A DNA stretch of 64,000 nucleotides, from contig JAJTWR010000245.1 in assembly GCA_021613335.1 (NCBI GenBank), forward strand, positions 1,008,501 to 1,072,500. The letters run 5' to 3'. A model generated the notes under the pieces. The model had not been told where the DNA came from. It ran no database searches and was given only the letters and a program-made list of their open reading frames with translations. This DNA comes from Whitmania pigra. Lineage: Eukaryota; Annelida; Clitellata; Hirudinida; Haemopidae. The position numbers and the translations under genes are program-made. Positions within the stretch are counted from its first letter, which is position 1; each line of letters opens with the position of its first letter. Shown one piece after another: positions 1 to 15,557 of this stretch.

Positions 1-75
1 TATTTTAAATTTAAAAAATGTCTATGATTTCTAAAGTGTAGTTTTATTCTTCTGATTAAATTTCAAACGCAATAG

Positions 76-1089
76 GTCAGCGTTTACAGTGAGGATATAA
101 GTAAAGCTGTTTCTGAAGATTATTATTACGATAAAATAAAATTGGTTGTGAACGAAAATGGTATTGTTGTTGAGCCACCAGTATTCTTTGGAGGCGGTAA
201 GCTGAAATGAAATTTGATCTACGTTTATCCGCCTGTGATAACATTGTTAATTATTTGAATTGTCATAATTGTGTAACTTTTGATTTGTTATTATAATTAA
301 ATGATCTAAATAATCATAATTAAACTGTCTTAGCTATTTAGTATGAAACAATCAAAATTAAACCTCACCTGTTGCTAATTGGTAAACTCTTTCAGAACCG
401 GATTTTTCTTTTGTAAGGAAATTATTGGGAAAGGTAAGACGTATATGTCCATCAATAAAACAATTTGTCCAATTTTAGGCAAATCAAATGTTTGTTTAAA
501 TATGGATCTAGCTTTGATGTTTGATGAAATCCATGATTCATTCTTTGATTCATTGATGATGTATTTTTTTAATATTGAACATCGTTATCATTTGAATACA
601 TTTAAAAGTAGTTTTATGTAATAGGTAGCATATATAGCTTAAATATTAAATGTCTCATATTCAGCATTGGAACACTGTGAAAAATCAAATAATGGAAAAA
701 TTACCTGTAACCAAGGTATGTAGAACTTGCTACAACATTAAGATTTTTATTAAAAACACTTGCACTAAAAAATAAAATATTTAGTGACTAATCGGTCGAT
801 AATTTTAAGCTAGGTTCGGAGCCAGCGTAAATAAATAACAAATATTTTAACTTGCAATTAATCTGCAAATAAATCGCAAACAAATTGTAAATAAATTTAA
901 AATTCACTCCAGATAGCCATCTACAAGAACGGTAAGTTTGTTGAGGTTCACGAAAGATTAGGCTCCAACTACGTTCGTCTTGACATTGAATCGGATGATA
1001 TCGTCCGAAAAATGCCGCTCTACATGAGGGGTTTGCCGGGTCAAGAATTGCACGAAATAAAATCTGTACAAGCGCCAATTAATTTTTAA
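76..1089 (+). CDS. Eglin-like two-domain protein, gene A (5' part outside window)
   Basis: Four exons are visible: 76-196, 396-433, 665-715 and 913-1089 (TAA stop). The first is the last exon of domain 1 and reads V-S-V-Y-S-E, an acidic loop, then K-I-K-L-V-V-N-E-N-G-I-V-V-E-P-P. The next three make domain 2: E-P-D-F-S-F-V-R-K-L-L-G-K, a 17-residue helix starting H-W-N-T-V, and a 58-residue tail exon. All introns are GT-AG, with phases 1, 0, 0. The order GK, helix, strand, loop, R/K-x-R/K strand, V-V-x-P-P matches the potato inhibitor I family, which includes leech eglins; these are small proteins without cysteines that inhibit serine proteases. The signal exon and first two domain-1 exons lie beyond the left edge. 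The C-terminus is about 18 residues longer than in the neighbours. A polyadenylation signal AATAAA lies at 1181. Whether it inhibits a protease is not shown. Confidence 0.72.
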
Positions 1090-2438
1090 TGAAGTTATTG
1101 AAAAATTATTGAATTACCAACGGTGTGTTTGATCATCACTTTGACGAAGTTTATGAACGAAATGTATAAATTGAATAATTAATAAAAAAATATGTTTTTT
1201 ATTTTTGTTTTTTTTTACATAAATAACTCAAAGTAAGAGATGAATAATTATATAATTTGATATTACTGATTTGATATTACTCTGTAATATAATATAATGT
1301 AAATATAATATTTGATATAAATAACCGTATAACTGATAATAATGGAGTTTTCAGAAAAAATGTACAATAAAATTTCATGGCAAAAAGATCTCGATGAACC
1401 AATTTCATGTAAATCCAACTGACACTAGTTAATTATGTAAACTTGTTTTTTTTAATTTACGACATCAATTAATCGTAAGCCTCTGATAAACCAGTAAATA
1501 TGATTGAATAAAGTATTTTAATTCATTCTTTCAGTCTAATACATAATAATGTCATCACTTACAATAATGTCTATTGAGCTGCAGAGAATTTGACAATCTC
1601 ATGAAATGACTGAGCCTAATGTTAAACAAAAGTAACTAAAATCATTAAAGTATTATTAGTCAAAATAATTGATTAAAATAATAAATTAGTTGCTTGAAAA
1701 ATTTAAATCTTATAAAGTGGAACAGGTTTTCAGGTCGCTTTCCTATTTAATAGTTTAGTATTAAAATTAGCATTTTATCACAGTTGTAATAAATTAATTT
1801 ACATATCTACGTGGTAACAGCAATAGTTGATTTACAGGGCCAGCTTCAGGGGTAAAGAAGTACATTTAATAAACACAATGCTGATTATTATGTTGGTGTG
1901 CCTCATCAACATTATCAATGTTAACAAATAGTTATTTAATGCGTTAATGAAATATGTTTTGAGTAATTAATAGCAAATAAATATGAAAAGTGAGCAACAA
2001 CATTTATGAATTATAAATAGCGTTTCATATTTACAGAGATTTTAAACTATGATTAATTTTTTCTTCTTATTATTAATATCAATTTGCAATTTATATTATT
2101 ATTTCTGTTATTTCTTTTTCAAGTTTCAACAATTTATCATTCCGGATTAAAGGCTTGCTTATCGAATACAACAGATGATTTATTGATTACGTGTCATTCA
2201 CTTTTTTATCACTTCAACAAATTCAAAAGAATGACCATTAATTAAAAATTATTGCTCTCTGTCAATAATGTTTAATTTTTAAAATTATGCTGTAAAAGCT
2301 TCAAGCCAAGAAATTGATTTCTTAGAAAAACTGAAGTTCAAGAAAACCTGAGCCCAAAAAAAGAGATTATATTTATTTACAATATTAATAATCATTGTTA
2401 TTATAAAATGAAATAAAGTAACGTTCAAGACAAGCAAA
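1090..2438. other. Intergenic, no gene seen
   Basis: AT-rich spacer between genes A and B. It holds the probable polyadenylation signal of gene A at 1181-1186. I see no open frame, exon or transposon that I can support. Confidence 0.6.
2402..2408 (+). promoter_or_regulatory. Possible TATA box of gene B
   Basis: TATAAAA lies 31 bases before the gene B start codon. That would leave a very short 5' UTR, so this may be chance in AT-rich DNA. Confidence 0.3.
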
Positions 2439-4754
<2,316 letters not shown>

Positions 4755-4824
4755 TATTCCAGCTTCGAGATTCGTTTGAGTTTCAGTAACTATTTAGTTT
4801 TAGTTACATTAACTATTTCAGATT

Positions 4825-5221
4825 TAGTTTCAAATAATAATAATAATAATAATAATAGTTTATTTCTATGGCGCCTTGTGCGTAGCGTCAGAGGCGCCTT
4901 GATTCTTCAAGGAACTTTTTGAAGAGATGGGTCTTCAGCTGGCGCTTGAAGAGCTCGAGCGTGGGCTGAGACCGGATGATGGGGGGCAGGCTATTCCAGA
5001 CGGCGGGCGAGGCATGAGAGAAGCCTCGGTTGACGATGGATGATATGTGGACAGGTTGATGGAGATGAATTATAGAAGATGAGCGGAGGCGATCGGGGAT
5101 GTGACGGTGGCGAATGAGATGATGGAGATAAGGGGGGTTGAATGTGGTTAATGTTCGATAAGTGAGCAGAGATATTTTGTAGATGATGCGAAGATGGATG
5201 GGTAGCCAATAAATATTTATT
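4825..5221 (-). mobile_element. Non-LTR retrotransposon (LINE) 3' end, 5'-truncated
   Basis: On the minus strand an open frame of roughly 105 codons ends with TGA at 4888. It reads L-L-T-Y-R-T-L, N-P-P-Y-L-H-H-L-I, R-S-S-S, then F-S-H-A-S-P-A-V-W-N-S-L-P-P and L-E-L-F-K-R-Q-L-K-T. This is the usual C-terminal tail of LINE reverse transcriptase polyproteins. After the stop comes a short 3' UTR with two GGCGCC copies and an (ATT)n tail. An 11-bp direct repeat, TATTTCAGATT, flanks the unit (4814-4824 and 5222-5232), consistent with a target-site duplication. The coding tail is intact, so this copy may be young. Most of the element is missing. Confidence 0.8.
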
Positions 5222-5232
5222 TATTTCAGATT

Positions 5233-6720
5233 AAACTACAAAGTTTTCATGATATCATTTCAGTTTTTTATTTATTTATTTCAATTTAAATACTAAAATA
5301 TCATGCAATCAAAAAATCCATTTCAATTTTTTTTTAAATTGAACTTATTTACAAAGTAATTAAAAGTTATGTCTAGAGATCTTGACATTCGTCTTCGCAC
5401 ATCATACCGCACACTGAAAATATCTGCTGCTCATATGCCTGTGCCAGAATATCTGGAGTCTTTAATGCAAGATAACTGATAAGATGATTACTGAACCAAT
5501 ACATAAGTAGTGCCACTGCACTAGAGGTATGGAGTTAGTGTTTCAAATCCATTAAGTAGATCCATTAGGTCAAGTTGTGATCATCAAGAAATGAGCACAA
5601 AGTATATTCTTGTTCCCTGTCGAGCCTAATTTATTACCTTGTTCAAAAGGCTATATGATGTAGTTGAAATAGATTTTTTTAGCAAGTTGCTGCCTGCGTC
5701 TCACACAAGACATATGCCTAAAGACGACAATAGACACATCCAATTACAGCATCAATGCAACATTGGCAGGAGTTTGATTTGGAATTAATTTTGAATTTTT
5801 TTTAAATTTCTTTTTGTGTTTTTTTTCTTAGATTATTAGGTTAGTTATTTAAATTTTGGACTTCTAAAAATAATGACAGTTTTAAATACTTAACTTAACT
5901 TTCCTCTGTCGCTGTGCAAAACAAATTAACTATGATAATTATCGGTATTTGAACAAATATCTTTAATTCATAACACTCTTCCAATTTGGTAAAATTCCTT
6001 CAATTGCATGAAATGACTTTTCATCATTTTAAGTAGAAATTGATCAAAATAAATTATGTAGTAAAAATTAAATAGTCCACTTTCAAAATAATAACTTCTT
6101 TTTATTATCACAAGCCATGCAAATAACCACTTGATTATCGGAAAATATTTAAAAAAAATTAATTTTAGATGCTAATATCACTTTGTATATTTTCTTTTTT
6201 TAAATAACTTTTTCTCGTCACCATCTTTTGAGTCGCAATGTCTGTCTGGAAAAATTATGGAAAAGTGACTATGGGAATGGTAGAACTAGCGATAGATACA
6301 AGATAAATTGTGATAAGTAAGATGAATAAGTAAACAAATTGTGATAAGTAAGATAAATGATGAATGTTAAGCAGGTCTATTAATAAATTACCTAGAAATG
6401 ATTTATGGGTTAGCATTAATATCATTATCTTAAGACAATTAATCTATAGTGTGACGGTATTATTATTATTATTATTTATTTTAGAAATCAACTTTTTAAA
6501 TGACTATAATTTAAAAAATATTTTCAAGACTTTGTGCAAATCTAATTTCCTAATATCTATCGATATAATCCATAAAGGACAATTTATCAAACTCCACCAA
6601 TGATAAGGTTTGCCACAAAACATAATGACAATTATTTATGCAAGTTATACTGTTTTCAACTATTGTTCTTTGTTTGAGAAAAATATTATGCAACAAATGA
6701 ATTATTATTTGCGAATTGAA
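5233..6720. other. Intergenic, no gene seen
   Basis: AT-rich spacer between the LINE insert and gene C. I looked for further exons of the eglin-like type and found none. Confidence 0.5.
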
Positions 6721-7924
6721 ATGTTTATCTTTACGGTATTCGCCATATTGACGGTGTTGTCAGAATCTGTTGACTTTAATGGTCAGTTTGTTCTTGGTAA
6801 CAGTTTCAAATTTTTAATAATAATTTATAGATAATATATAAAATTTATTAGATAATAATTTTTTAGTAGTTAAGTTTAGTAGTTATTATATTTATTAATA
6901 GTTAATATTTTGGTGCACAATTTTTAAAGTTAAAATATGGGGCATGTTGTAAAATTTTCAATTTTTGGTCTCAATACATTTTTAATTTAAATTTAAATTT
7001 TTCACACTAAAAGACATTATGCTAATTAAACTAGACATTTATTCAAGATGCATCATTTGTAAGCTTATTATAAGTGGTAATTGAGTTGCAGATAATTCCT
7101 GTTTCTAAATTTGCCACTACAATTACACAACAAATAGTCTAATATCAGTTTAAATATAACTTTGCAAGTATTTAATAAAAATTTCAAAATTTGCTTACAC
7201 GGTACGACTAAAAGTATAAAACTCTTTACAATTCAGCCGTTACAGAAGTAACGAAAAAGATCATGGGTAAGGTGAGAAATTGAGGATTTTAGAATTCTAA
7301 TTAATATTCAGTTAATTCAGTTTAAATAATAGGTAAAAACTACAAAATCTACTGAATCAAATATTTTTCAGTCCTGGTGGGAGGCTTTAAGAGCAGTAAT
7401 TAAAGAACTTCCGACAGTGACGGTAATTCACTGATTTGATATTCAAATTAGTTTCTATCAACAACATTGTTCTCATTAAATTTACTTTTCTTTCCGTACA
7501 CATTTACAATTTAATTTATTCATAATTAATTTATTTATAATCAAGTCATCTTCAAAGTTGATCTGTTCTTAAAGACGTTCTTAAATACAAGTATTGATGC
7601 AATTCCCGATCCTTTTCCGGTTGTTGTAAGGCGTTGCATGGCATTTATCGCTAATTGTTTCCCTTCGCGGCCTTAAAAATGATGTTTTCAATGCCGCATT
7701 TACTTGTAAATTAAATTGTATTTTAAATTTTCAAATTACGTTTCAGAAATTCGAGATTTAAATTGTTTAAAATTATTTTTATTTAAACCAAACTATAGGT
7801 TGCCGTCGAGAAAAATAACAAAAACATCTACGTACACCGCGGTAGTAGTTTGAGCTACGTGCTCCTTACTGCAGATGCAGACGACATCGTCAGGGAATAC
7901 CCGCTGTACGCAATGGAGATTTAG
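6721..7924 (+). CDS. Eglin-like single-domain secreted protein, gene C
   Basis: Four exons: 6721-6781, 7237-7271, 7372-7422, 7799-7924 (TAG). They give 90 residues. Exon 1 is a hydrophobic leader (M-F-I-F-T-V-F-A-I-L-T-V-L). In-frame ATGs also exist at 6688 and 6697; 6721 gives the most compact signal peptide, but the true start is uncertain. Exon 2 ends K-K-I-M-G-K, exon 3 is the 17-residue helix (S-W-W-E-A-L-R-A-V-I), and the last exon ends D-D-I-V-R-E-Y-P-L-Y. That ending closely matches domain 2 of gene A (D-D-I-V-R-K-M-P-L-Y). Only one module is present, so the mature size, about 70 residues, resembles classical eglins. AATAAA lies at 8104. It could be an ancestral single-domain form or a two-domain gene that lost a module. 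Confidence 0.68.
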
Positions 7925-8583
7925 AATGGATGATGGACCGCGAGAGCTGTACCTTTTTTCAAATTTATTTAAAAGTTTAACCATAAAATATTTTAGTATT
8001 TCTGGACATACTGGAATTGTAAAGACTTTCACTAAAATGACTAAATCAAATTTTGTTGCAATAAAACTAATAAATGTAATTCACGATGTTTATGGATTAC
8101 AGTAATAAAAATAAAAAAAAAAATTTTAAATACATTTCAATCTGCATCTATTCTTTAAAAATGTTCATAAGTTGAAGCATTATCACATCGTAACGAATAA
8201 CTTATTTGACGTCGTTAGACCAGTACACTACAAGTTTAAGTACACTTGTTTATGACTTCCTCAACCAGAAATTAATCATTCAATCAGAATTGCAACAAAT
8301 ACGAACATCAGAATTGATGATGTTAATAAATAAAAAATAATGGTCACAAGTAAACTACAAATTGATTTGCCCCTGACAAGACAAACTTTTATCTATTTGT
8401 TAAAATAATTGATATTGTCAGTTACTAACGAGCCTGTCTGTAATAACAAACTGTGTTTACTATTCAGTCAGAGGGCCTGCTAGCCTTTGGCAACGTGTAA
8501 GTTAGACTAAGCAGTTACTAAGCTCATCCGTTGTAAGAATATTTCAATCTTATTACAACTCATAAAGTTCAGGGATATCAAGA
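7925..8583. other. Intergenic, no gene seen
   Basis: Holds the 3' UTR and polyadenylation signal of gene C (8104-8109). Nothing else is recognisable. Confidence 0.5.
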
Positions 8584-10703
8584 ATGATAAAAGTTGTATA
8601 TTTGGTTATTTTTCACTTCTTAGCTTTAGGTTAGTTTTTGAATTCAAATCTAATTTTTCGTAAAACATATTTTTTTACTAGTAATAATAATAGAAATATG
8701 CAAAATAAAATAAAGTATTGGAATAGAGACCTTATTAAAGAAACACAAACGCAGTTCTTAATCTTGTTAATATTTGATTGACAATTTGTTAATCATTTTA
8801 TAGTTAAAAAATAATGGTTTTATTTAAGTAATTTTGAATTTACTTTTTTTTAATATTATATTTTGTAACATAACTGATTTTCAAAAAATTTCTTCAAATT
8901 TTCAACAACAAAAATTAAATTAGCCATATCTGACTTTATCATGGATCCGTACGGCTACAAAATAGTGACGGAGAGGTATTTCAATCTCATCAACAAGGTC
9001 AACTACATGACTGTCGATTTAAAGGCATCAAAATAATTTTTTAATTATTCTTCCTTACCTTGTTTTAGCCACTGGATGAAGCCAAAGCGGAGCTAGACAA
9101 GCTATATCCTAACATTGAGGTAAATAATTACTAAATATTGTAAAACAATTACTTATTTATTTTAAATGTTTATAAATATTTATGTTTCTAAATTTAAAAT
9201 GATGATCTAATATCAGTAGCATTTGCTCGAGGTTTTCCGGAAAACTATCATTAATTCCTGATTAATATTCATTACTTCTTTAACTTAAACATAGCACATA
9301 TGTATAAAATTGACTAATCATTTAACCATCCGTTAACCTTTTATTACATTTTATTAACATTTATTATTTAGTATTTACATTCTTGTCCCAAAGTCATCAA
9401 AATCATCAATTCTTCCTAAAAAAAAAAGAAGAATGTCAACAGATTGTGAATAAATGGATTTTTATTTATTTTTAAATTCAAGTACATAATAGAACACTAC
9501 ATTAACCATGACAAACGGCCGTCAGAATTCTACATGAACAAAGTCAGGATTCCAATCAATGACAAGAACATCGTGGTAGAACCACCCAAGTACTGGGGAA
9601 GAGGTAAATAAATAATAATAATAAATAAAAATCAATAAATTAAGTTAATTAATAATAATTATGATTGTTTAATTAGATAAAATAAATTAAATAAAATAAA
9701 TAAAATTAATTAATAATAATATTGATTATTTAGTTGATTAAAATAAATAAGTAATGTAATGATATTAAATAGACAATTACATAAACTCAGATATTATAGA
9801 TAATTTTTGCCATAAATCGACAGAAATAAACAGCTAATAATTAATTATTATTAAATAAAGACTAGCCAAGACCAAAATAAAAAAATAATAATGAATATTT
9901 CATTAGAAAACTAATTTTAAATTCTTCATTAACTGATTTACAGTTATCCTGCTCTTGAAATAAATAGAACAATAACGTCTAGGAGATATCGAATAATTTA
10001 ATAAATTAAATGTTTATTTTTTTATTAATATTTTATAATAAATTTTAAGTTTTTTCTTTTTAGAACCAGATTTGTATTTCCTCAAATTCTTCATAAACTT
10101 GGTAGCTCTTTCATCTTACTTTTTCAAATTTGTAAAAGTTGAGAAATTGCTGTCGACTCATGAAATCCAGCAAATTATTAGCATCATAAAATGCTGAAAG
10201 CCATTACTGAAGTTCTAAGTGAATTCATCCCTATAATTAGCATGGTAATTAATTAATTAATTAATATTACAGCCTGTTGGGAAGGCCATCGCCGCAATAA
10301 ATCTCCGCCTTCCGGAGTTCAAAGTTTGCAATTTTCTATTGTTAATCACAATCAAGACAAACGATTTCACACTTTAACTCAATCATGACCAATCAATCAG
10401 TCAATCAATCAATTCATTCATTCAACCAATCAATCAATTATTCAATCTATCGATCGACCCTACGGTCAATCTTCTGCTGTTTAAATTCTGATCTAAATTA
10501 CACATCTGTTTACCAGCGAATCATTGGATCTTATGGTATATTATGGCTTCTTCCAAAATAAATATAATTTTCAGATCATAGTCAGAAGCATAGAAACCAA
10601 TAAAGTAGTGTGGGAAGGACTAAATAAGAGCAAACAGTACATTCTCTTGAGAGTATCTGAAGACGGCATAATGCGCGTGGAGCCTCAATTTATGCACGGA
10701 TGA
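8584..10703 (+). CDS. Eglin-like two-domain secreted protein, gene D
   Basis: Seven exons: 8584-8629, 8924-8997, 9069-9119, 9483-9603, 10064-10101, 10273-10323, 10575-10703 (TGA). They total 510 nt, 169 residues. Exon 1 is a signal peptide (M-I-K-V-V-Y-L-V-I-F-H-F-L). Domain 1: exon 2 ends F-N-L-I-N-K, exon 3 is P-L-D-E-A-K-A-E-L-D-K-L-Y-P-N-I-E, exon 4 has loop R-P-S-E-F-Y-M-N-K-V-R-I and I-V-V-E-P-P. Domain 2: E-P-D-L-Y-F, helix P-V-G-K-A-I-A-A-I-N, and last exon I-I-V-R-S-I-E with V-V-W-E. Phases are 1,0,0,1,0,0 as in gene B. In the loop the residue at the position of the eglin P1 is serine rather than the glutamate of most neighbours. Exon 5 uses the donor after F-F-I-N-L. AATAAA lies at 10728. 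Confidence 0.82.
10382..10460. repeat. (AATC)n-like imperfect microsatellite in gene D intron 6
   Basis: Imperfect AATC/ATTC tetranucleotide run between exons 6 and 7 of gene D. Confidence 0.75.
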
Positions 10704-11050
10704 CAAAGCAAAGACCGTTTGACGACAAATAAATCATTTAATTATGTTAATTTGTTAATGTGTTAATATTCTAAATAAGCTCTAACCTATGGTCTGGCTT
10801 AACAAAAACTGATTATAAGTTTCATTATTATAATAATATAAGCTTTATTATTATAAAATAGTTTATATAGTTTAAAATATTGATTATGAAGTACATAATA
10901 CTTGCTTTGAAAATTTCTAAATTCAAAATATTAGGATTATCGATTGAAATTTAATAAAATGACGTGACTGGAAATTAAAAAAGCAGATCGATTAAAGAAA
11001 TTATTTAAATCCAATATGCAAATAATATCGATCTATTGGTACACACATTT

Positions 11051-11058
11051 TATAAATA
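11051..11058 (+). promoter_or_regulatory. TATA box of the cysteine-rich peptide gene
   Basis: TATAAATA lies 37 bases before the ATG at 11095. The spacing leaves room for a transcription start near 11080 and a short 5' UTR. Confidence 0.5.
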
Positions 11059-11094
11059 GTGGCTAGCATCACAGCTGCTCAGACATCTCAAAGA

Positions 11095-11871
<777 letters not shown>

Positions 11872-13102
11872 ATAGTTAATCACATTAATTTGAAATTTAA
11901 TTGATAAATTGATTAGAACATCAATTAGAAATGTCACGCTTTTGCACTTAAATCACCTCACATGAAGCACCAGATCACATTAAATATTATTTTAAAAACA
12001 TTTTTACTTATTTTGGCAATTTACCAGAAATTGTATGATGATTTAAATTCACTCAAGAATCGATGAGCTCAAGACAAATAAGAGGGAAATATCGAGATGA
12101 AAACCAATGCTGAAGTCACATTACAGTTTTAATCGATTGTTAAACTAAAATTTAAGATGAAAACGTAACTTCATAGCATTAAAATCATGTTTTAAAACTT
12201 GGTGTTTTAAAATATTTCAGAATAAACTCTTTTCTGTTTGTGGGTGAACAATCATTGGAATTGTGAATTGGTTCGCACATCTCAAGGGCAATCAGAAATG
12301 ATTGTAAATTAGAAATTTATTTATTTTTAATATTCTGACTTTAATGCTATTTTCATTTATCAAGATATTTGATAGCAATCCCATTTATTTTAATAGTTAA
12401 TTTTACTATTATATATTAATTAATATTAGCAAGCTTAAGCAAAATGGCTGAATACCAACATGCAATTACAAAACATTAGAGAAAATGTCAGTTTAAAAAA
12501 AGGCAAATATTTCAATTTATTTGATCTAAAGATGTTCAGACATTCGTTTTATTTCATGAAGATGCTGAAATGACACAAGGTGTGATTGTAGCGATACATT
12601 ATTTTCGAAAACTGTCCCTTTGTAATGTAATTTGTAATGTTACAATAATAATTACGATAATAAGCTGAATTACATTTTCTTCCATTTTCTTTTTAAAAAA
12701 CCCAAAGATAGGTTTTTGATATTCTGTGCGTGCAAGATTCTCAAAACCAGAGTAGTATTGCTGTACATTCCGAATCGATTTTCAGGAAATTGCAAAGCAT
12801 GCTTTGTATTCAAATACATGATGCGTTAATCAATGTCAGTCAAAAATTACAATACATAAGATTTCAATGAGCCTTTTTGCATTATCAGTAATAGTAGCGA
12901 TGACAACAATTTTATGAAATTTTCTGCAACAAGCAAAAAGTTTAAAAACAAATAAGTTTCTGCTGTTTTGCGCCAGGTTGGTATGATTTAGGAGTAAATG
13001 TGATTCAGTTTAGTAAATTGTGAAAGTTATTGTGATTTTGCAAAATAAATTATCACTTTTAATATTGTAAATTTTATGAATTAATGTGAATCTAAATTTC
13101 AG
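11872..13102. other. Region expected to hold the leader exon of gene E; not found
   Basis: By analogy with B, D and F a signal-peptide exon ending in phase 1 should lie here. Hydrophobic ATG stretches occur at 11962 (M-K-H-Q-I-T-L-N) and near 12868 (M-S-L-F-A-L-S), but neither gives a donor in the needed phase. No other feature is recognisable. Confidence 0.4.
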
Positions 13103-14391
13103 CAATTTGTGAAAACCAAAAAATGACAGAAATGCCAAAAGGCTACAAGAATGCCACCATCAACTCTTTTTTTGTAAACAAGGTATTTATAAAGTTAGGA
13201 TGTTTGTAGGTTTAATTAGATTTTGTTTAATGAATTTCAAAATCAAACAACAAATTGTGGAATAACAAACGTTTTTTTCAATCAAAACTACTCAGTGCCA
13301 ATTATATTTACTAAGAAAAAAAAAATTATAATCTTTAATGCAACAACTTGTAACTTCTATTTTCTTACAAGACCAGGCAATTTGCTGAAGGACATTTGGC
13401 GAGCATGTATCCAAACATTAAGGTAAATAAAGACTTTGATTACATAATCTGAAACAAAAAGTGAAATTTTTATGAGCTGTTATAGTGTGGTTTAAAGCTT
13501 GCTTGATTATATTCCATTACATAATCACATGATTGAAGAATTTGATATTTCCAGACAACCACAATCTATTTTCTAGTCATTAATGCTTAAAATTTTAGCT
13601 TTTAGGATAACTTATATTGTTATAAACTGTTTTTAATTTTAAAATGAAGTTCAAGATCTGCAAAAAAGAATGCGCGAATGACTCGGATGACACATTTGGA
13701 AAGATCACACTCGTTGTCAACGAAAAAGACATTGTCGTCATCCCTCCAAAGTTATATGGTGAGTGACATTGTAATTTTTAAAACAATAAATTGATCGATT
13801 CAGAAATAAGAATGTAAAAAAATGAATGATTCCGATTTTCAATACGATTTATTTATTCTGGATTGTCTGAACACCTTTTTAGAACCAGACCTGAAATTTG
13901 GTTACCACCTCCATGGAAAGGTAAATGCTAATTGTGATTAATTTTGTTTTTCATTAGGGGAAATGTAAAATAATATTTTTGGTAAAAATTTTATTTCTAT
14001 AAAATCTTTGCAACTGAAATAATAGGACTACAAAACCGCTGTCAGAACAATACAGGAACGCATCCCTAAAACCAAGGTGAGCTCAAATTTGTTTCTTAAT
14101 AATCAAAACTAAAATCGGCATAAACTTCACATCAATTTATAAAAAAACTTCGTTTTAATTGATTTATTTATCACAATGAGATAAAACAGTTTAATTCTTT
14201 ATCTTTCTCTTAGCATATAATATGCTTACGTCTGAGAACCTAAATGGCATGAGGTTCATTTGTTTTAGATTGTCGTCCGGTCTGGAGGCGCAATTATTTG
14301 GCAATCCAAAAATGAGAAAGAGGATTACATTCAAGTTGAGTTAAAAAACATGAAGGTCGATAGTCTGAAATTCGTCAGAGTTCCTAAGTAG
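13103..14391 (+). CDS. Eglin-like two-domain protein, gene E (leader exon not located)
   Basis: Six exons: 13103-13182, 13372-13422, 13650-13758, 13883-13920, 14026-14076, 14269-14391 (TAG). They code about 149 residues after a missing phase-1 leader. Domain 1: exon ending S-F-F-V-N-K, helix T-R-Q-F-A-E-G-H-L-A-S-M-Y-P-N-I-K, then F-K-I-C-K-K-E-C with L-V-V-N-E-K-D-I-V-V-I-P-P. Domain 2: E-P-D-L-K-F-G-Y-H-L-H-G-K, helix D-Y-K-T-A-V-R-T-I-Q, and last exon I-V-V-R-S-G-G with I-I-W-Q-S and F-V-R-V-P-K. It is the closest relative of gene F in domain 2 (both share I-V-V-R-S, I-W-Q-S, D-Y-I-Q-V-E and F-V-R-V). Domain 1 holds three cysteines. The gene may be secreted if its leader exists upstream. 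Confidence 0.75.
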
Positions 14392-14874
14392 TAATCTTGT
14401 GCTCTTTCTGCAGCCCAGCTTCGATTTATGGAGAAATTTATAATCTCAGAGAAAAGAAAAATAAATGAAAAAACATTATTAAAAATATTGTTAAATTGCT
14501 AGCATTATTAAACTATCAAATAAATTATTGTCAGTGTTTTTCAATATCATTGTTTGGACCTGTTATGATAATCATTTACAACTTGTAATTACAACGTGGC
14601 TTAAGAATGTTGTTCTATTAAATCTATTTCAACGATTATGATTAACAAGGAATGGTCAGCATAACAATCTTAAAATTATTTATTTTAGAAGATTTCAATT
14701 ATTAACATCCTCAAAACCTTATGCTATAACAATGACAGGGCTGGCAATCCAAAGACATTACTTGATTATATTTTTATATTTTTATTCTGGGTTAACAGAG
14801 ATAAAATATAGAATTTATAAAATTGTTTTTTAGTTATTAATATAATTATAATTGCTATTATTACAAATTGTGAC
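14392..14874. other. Intergenic, no gene seen
   Basis: AT-rich DNA after gene E. No coding or repeat feature is supported. Confidence 0.5.
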
Positions 14875-15030
14875 GGTTTTCTTCTGAGCGCCTTAAGTAT
14901 CCGAAACAGATGTGTAAGCTCTACAATCACCCGACCTATTACGGGGTTAGCGTACCCAAATGCTCTCCCTGACAGGGCGGGCAGGTCTATACCTCTGCCA
15001 TTACCATTGAGTACTGGAACGCAAATCATT
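14875..15030 (-). mobile_element. SINE-like repeat copy, diverged
   Basis: On the minus strand it shares the blocks A-TGGTAATGGCA, ACATCTG-TTCGGA and GGCGCTCAGAAG with the copy at 24.9 kb and, more weakly, the tRNA-headed SINEs at 3.2 and 37.9 kb. Boundaries are approximate. Confidence 0.45.
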
Positions 15031-15070
15031 AAGTCAAAAAAAATTTCATCATCAGTGCGATATGTTTTGT

Positions 15071-15313
15071 TACTTTAGGCGTACAAGATGATAATTACGA
15101 TGACGACAAAAACATGGCTTGGCTAAAATTCAGGATAGATTTTCAGGAAAATATAAATGCATGTTTGCAACATGATCTGAATTAATTAATTACTCTAGGC
15201 ATGTAAAATGATTATAATGATGATGACGACAAAAAAGATGGCTAGGCTAAAACTCAGGATTGATTTTCAGGAAAATAAGAATACATGTTTGCAGCGTGAT
15301 CTGAATTAATGAC
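15071..15313. repeat. Tandem duplication, two units of about 120 bp
   Basis: The block beginning TACTTTAGGCGTACAAGATG at 15071 is repeated with changes from 15191 (TACTCTAGGCATGTAAAATG). Both contain GATGACGACAAAAA, TTTTCAGGAAAATA, ACATGTTTGCA and TGATCTGAATTAAT. Confidence 0.85.
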
Positions 15314-15557
15314 TCTAAGATTTAAAATGAGTCATGGTACATAACCTGTCAAACAAAAAACGATGGAGACGATATACTAGTAAATAAGTACATTCATTTC
15401 AAAGCTTTACCTGTTATTAATTACAGTTTTTCTAAATAGTAAAAGTTTCCATACTCCGGTTATCATTGCATTCCCTGTTGTTAAATGTTGTAATTAATTA
15501 ATTAATGACAATAACGGAACAATAGCAAATTTTAAGAAATTTTAAAAAATTTGCCGT

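Noticed and set aside
12868..12920. Hydrophobic M-S-L-F-A-L-S-V-I-V as leader of gene E
   Set aside because: Donors nearby leave phase 0 while the next exon needs phase 1; splicing would hit a stop.
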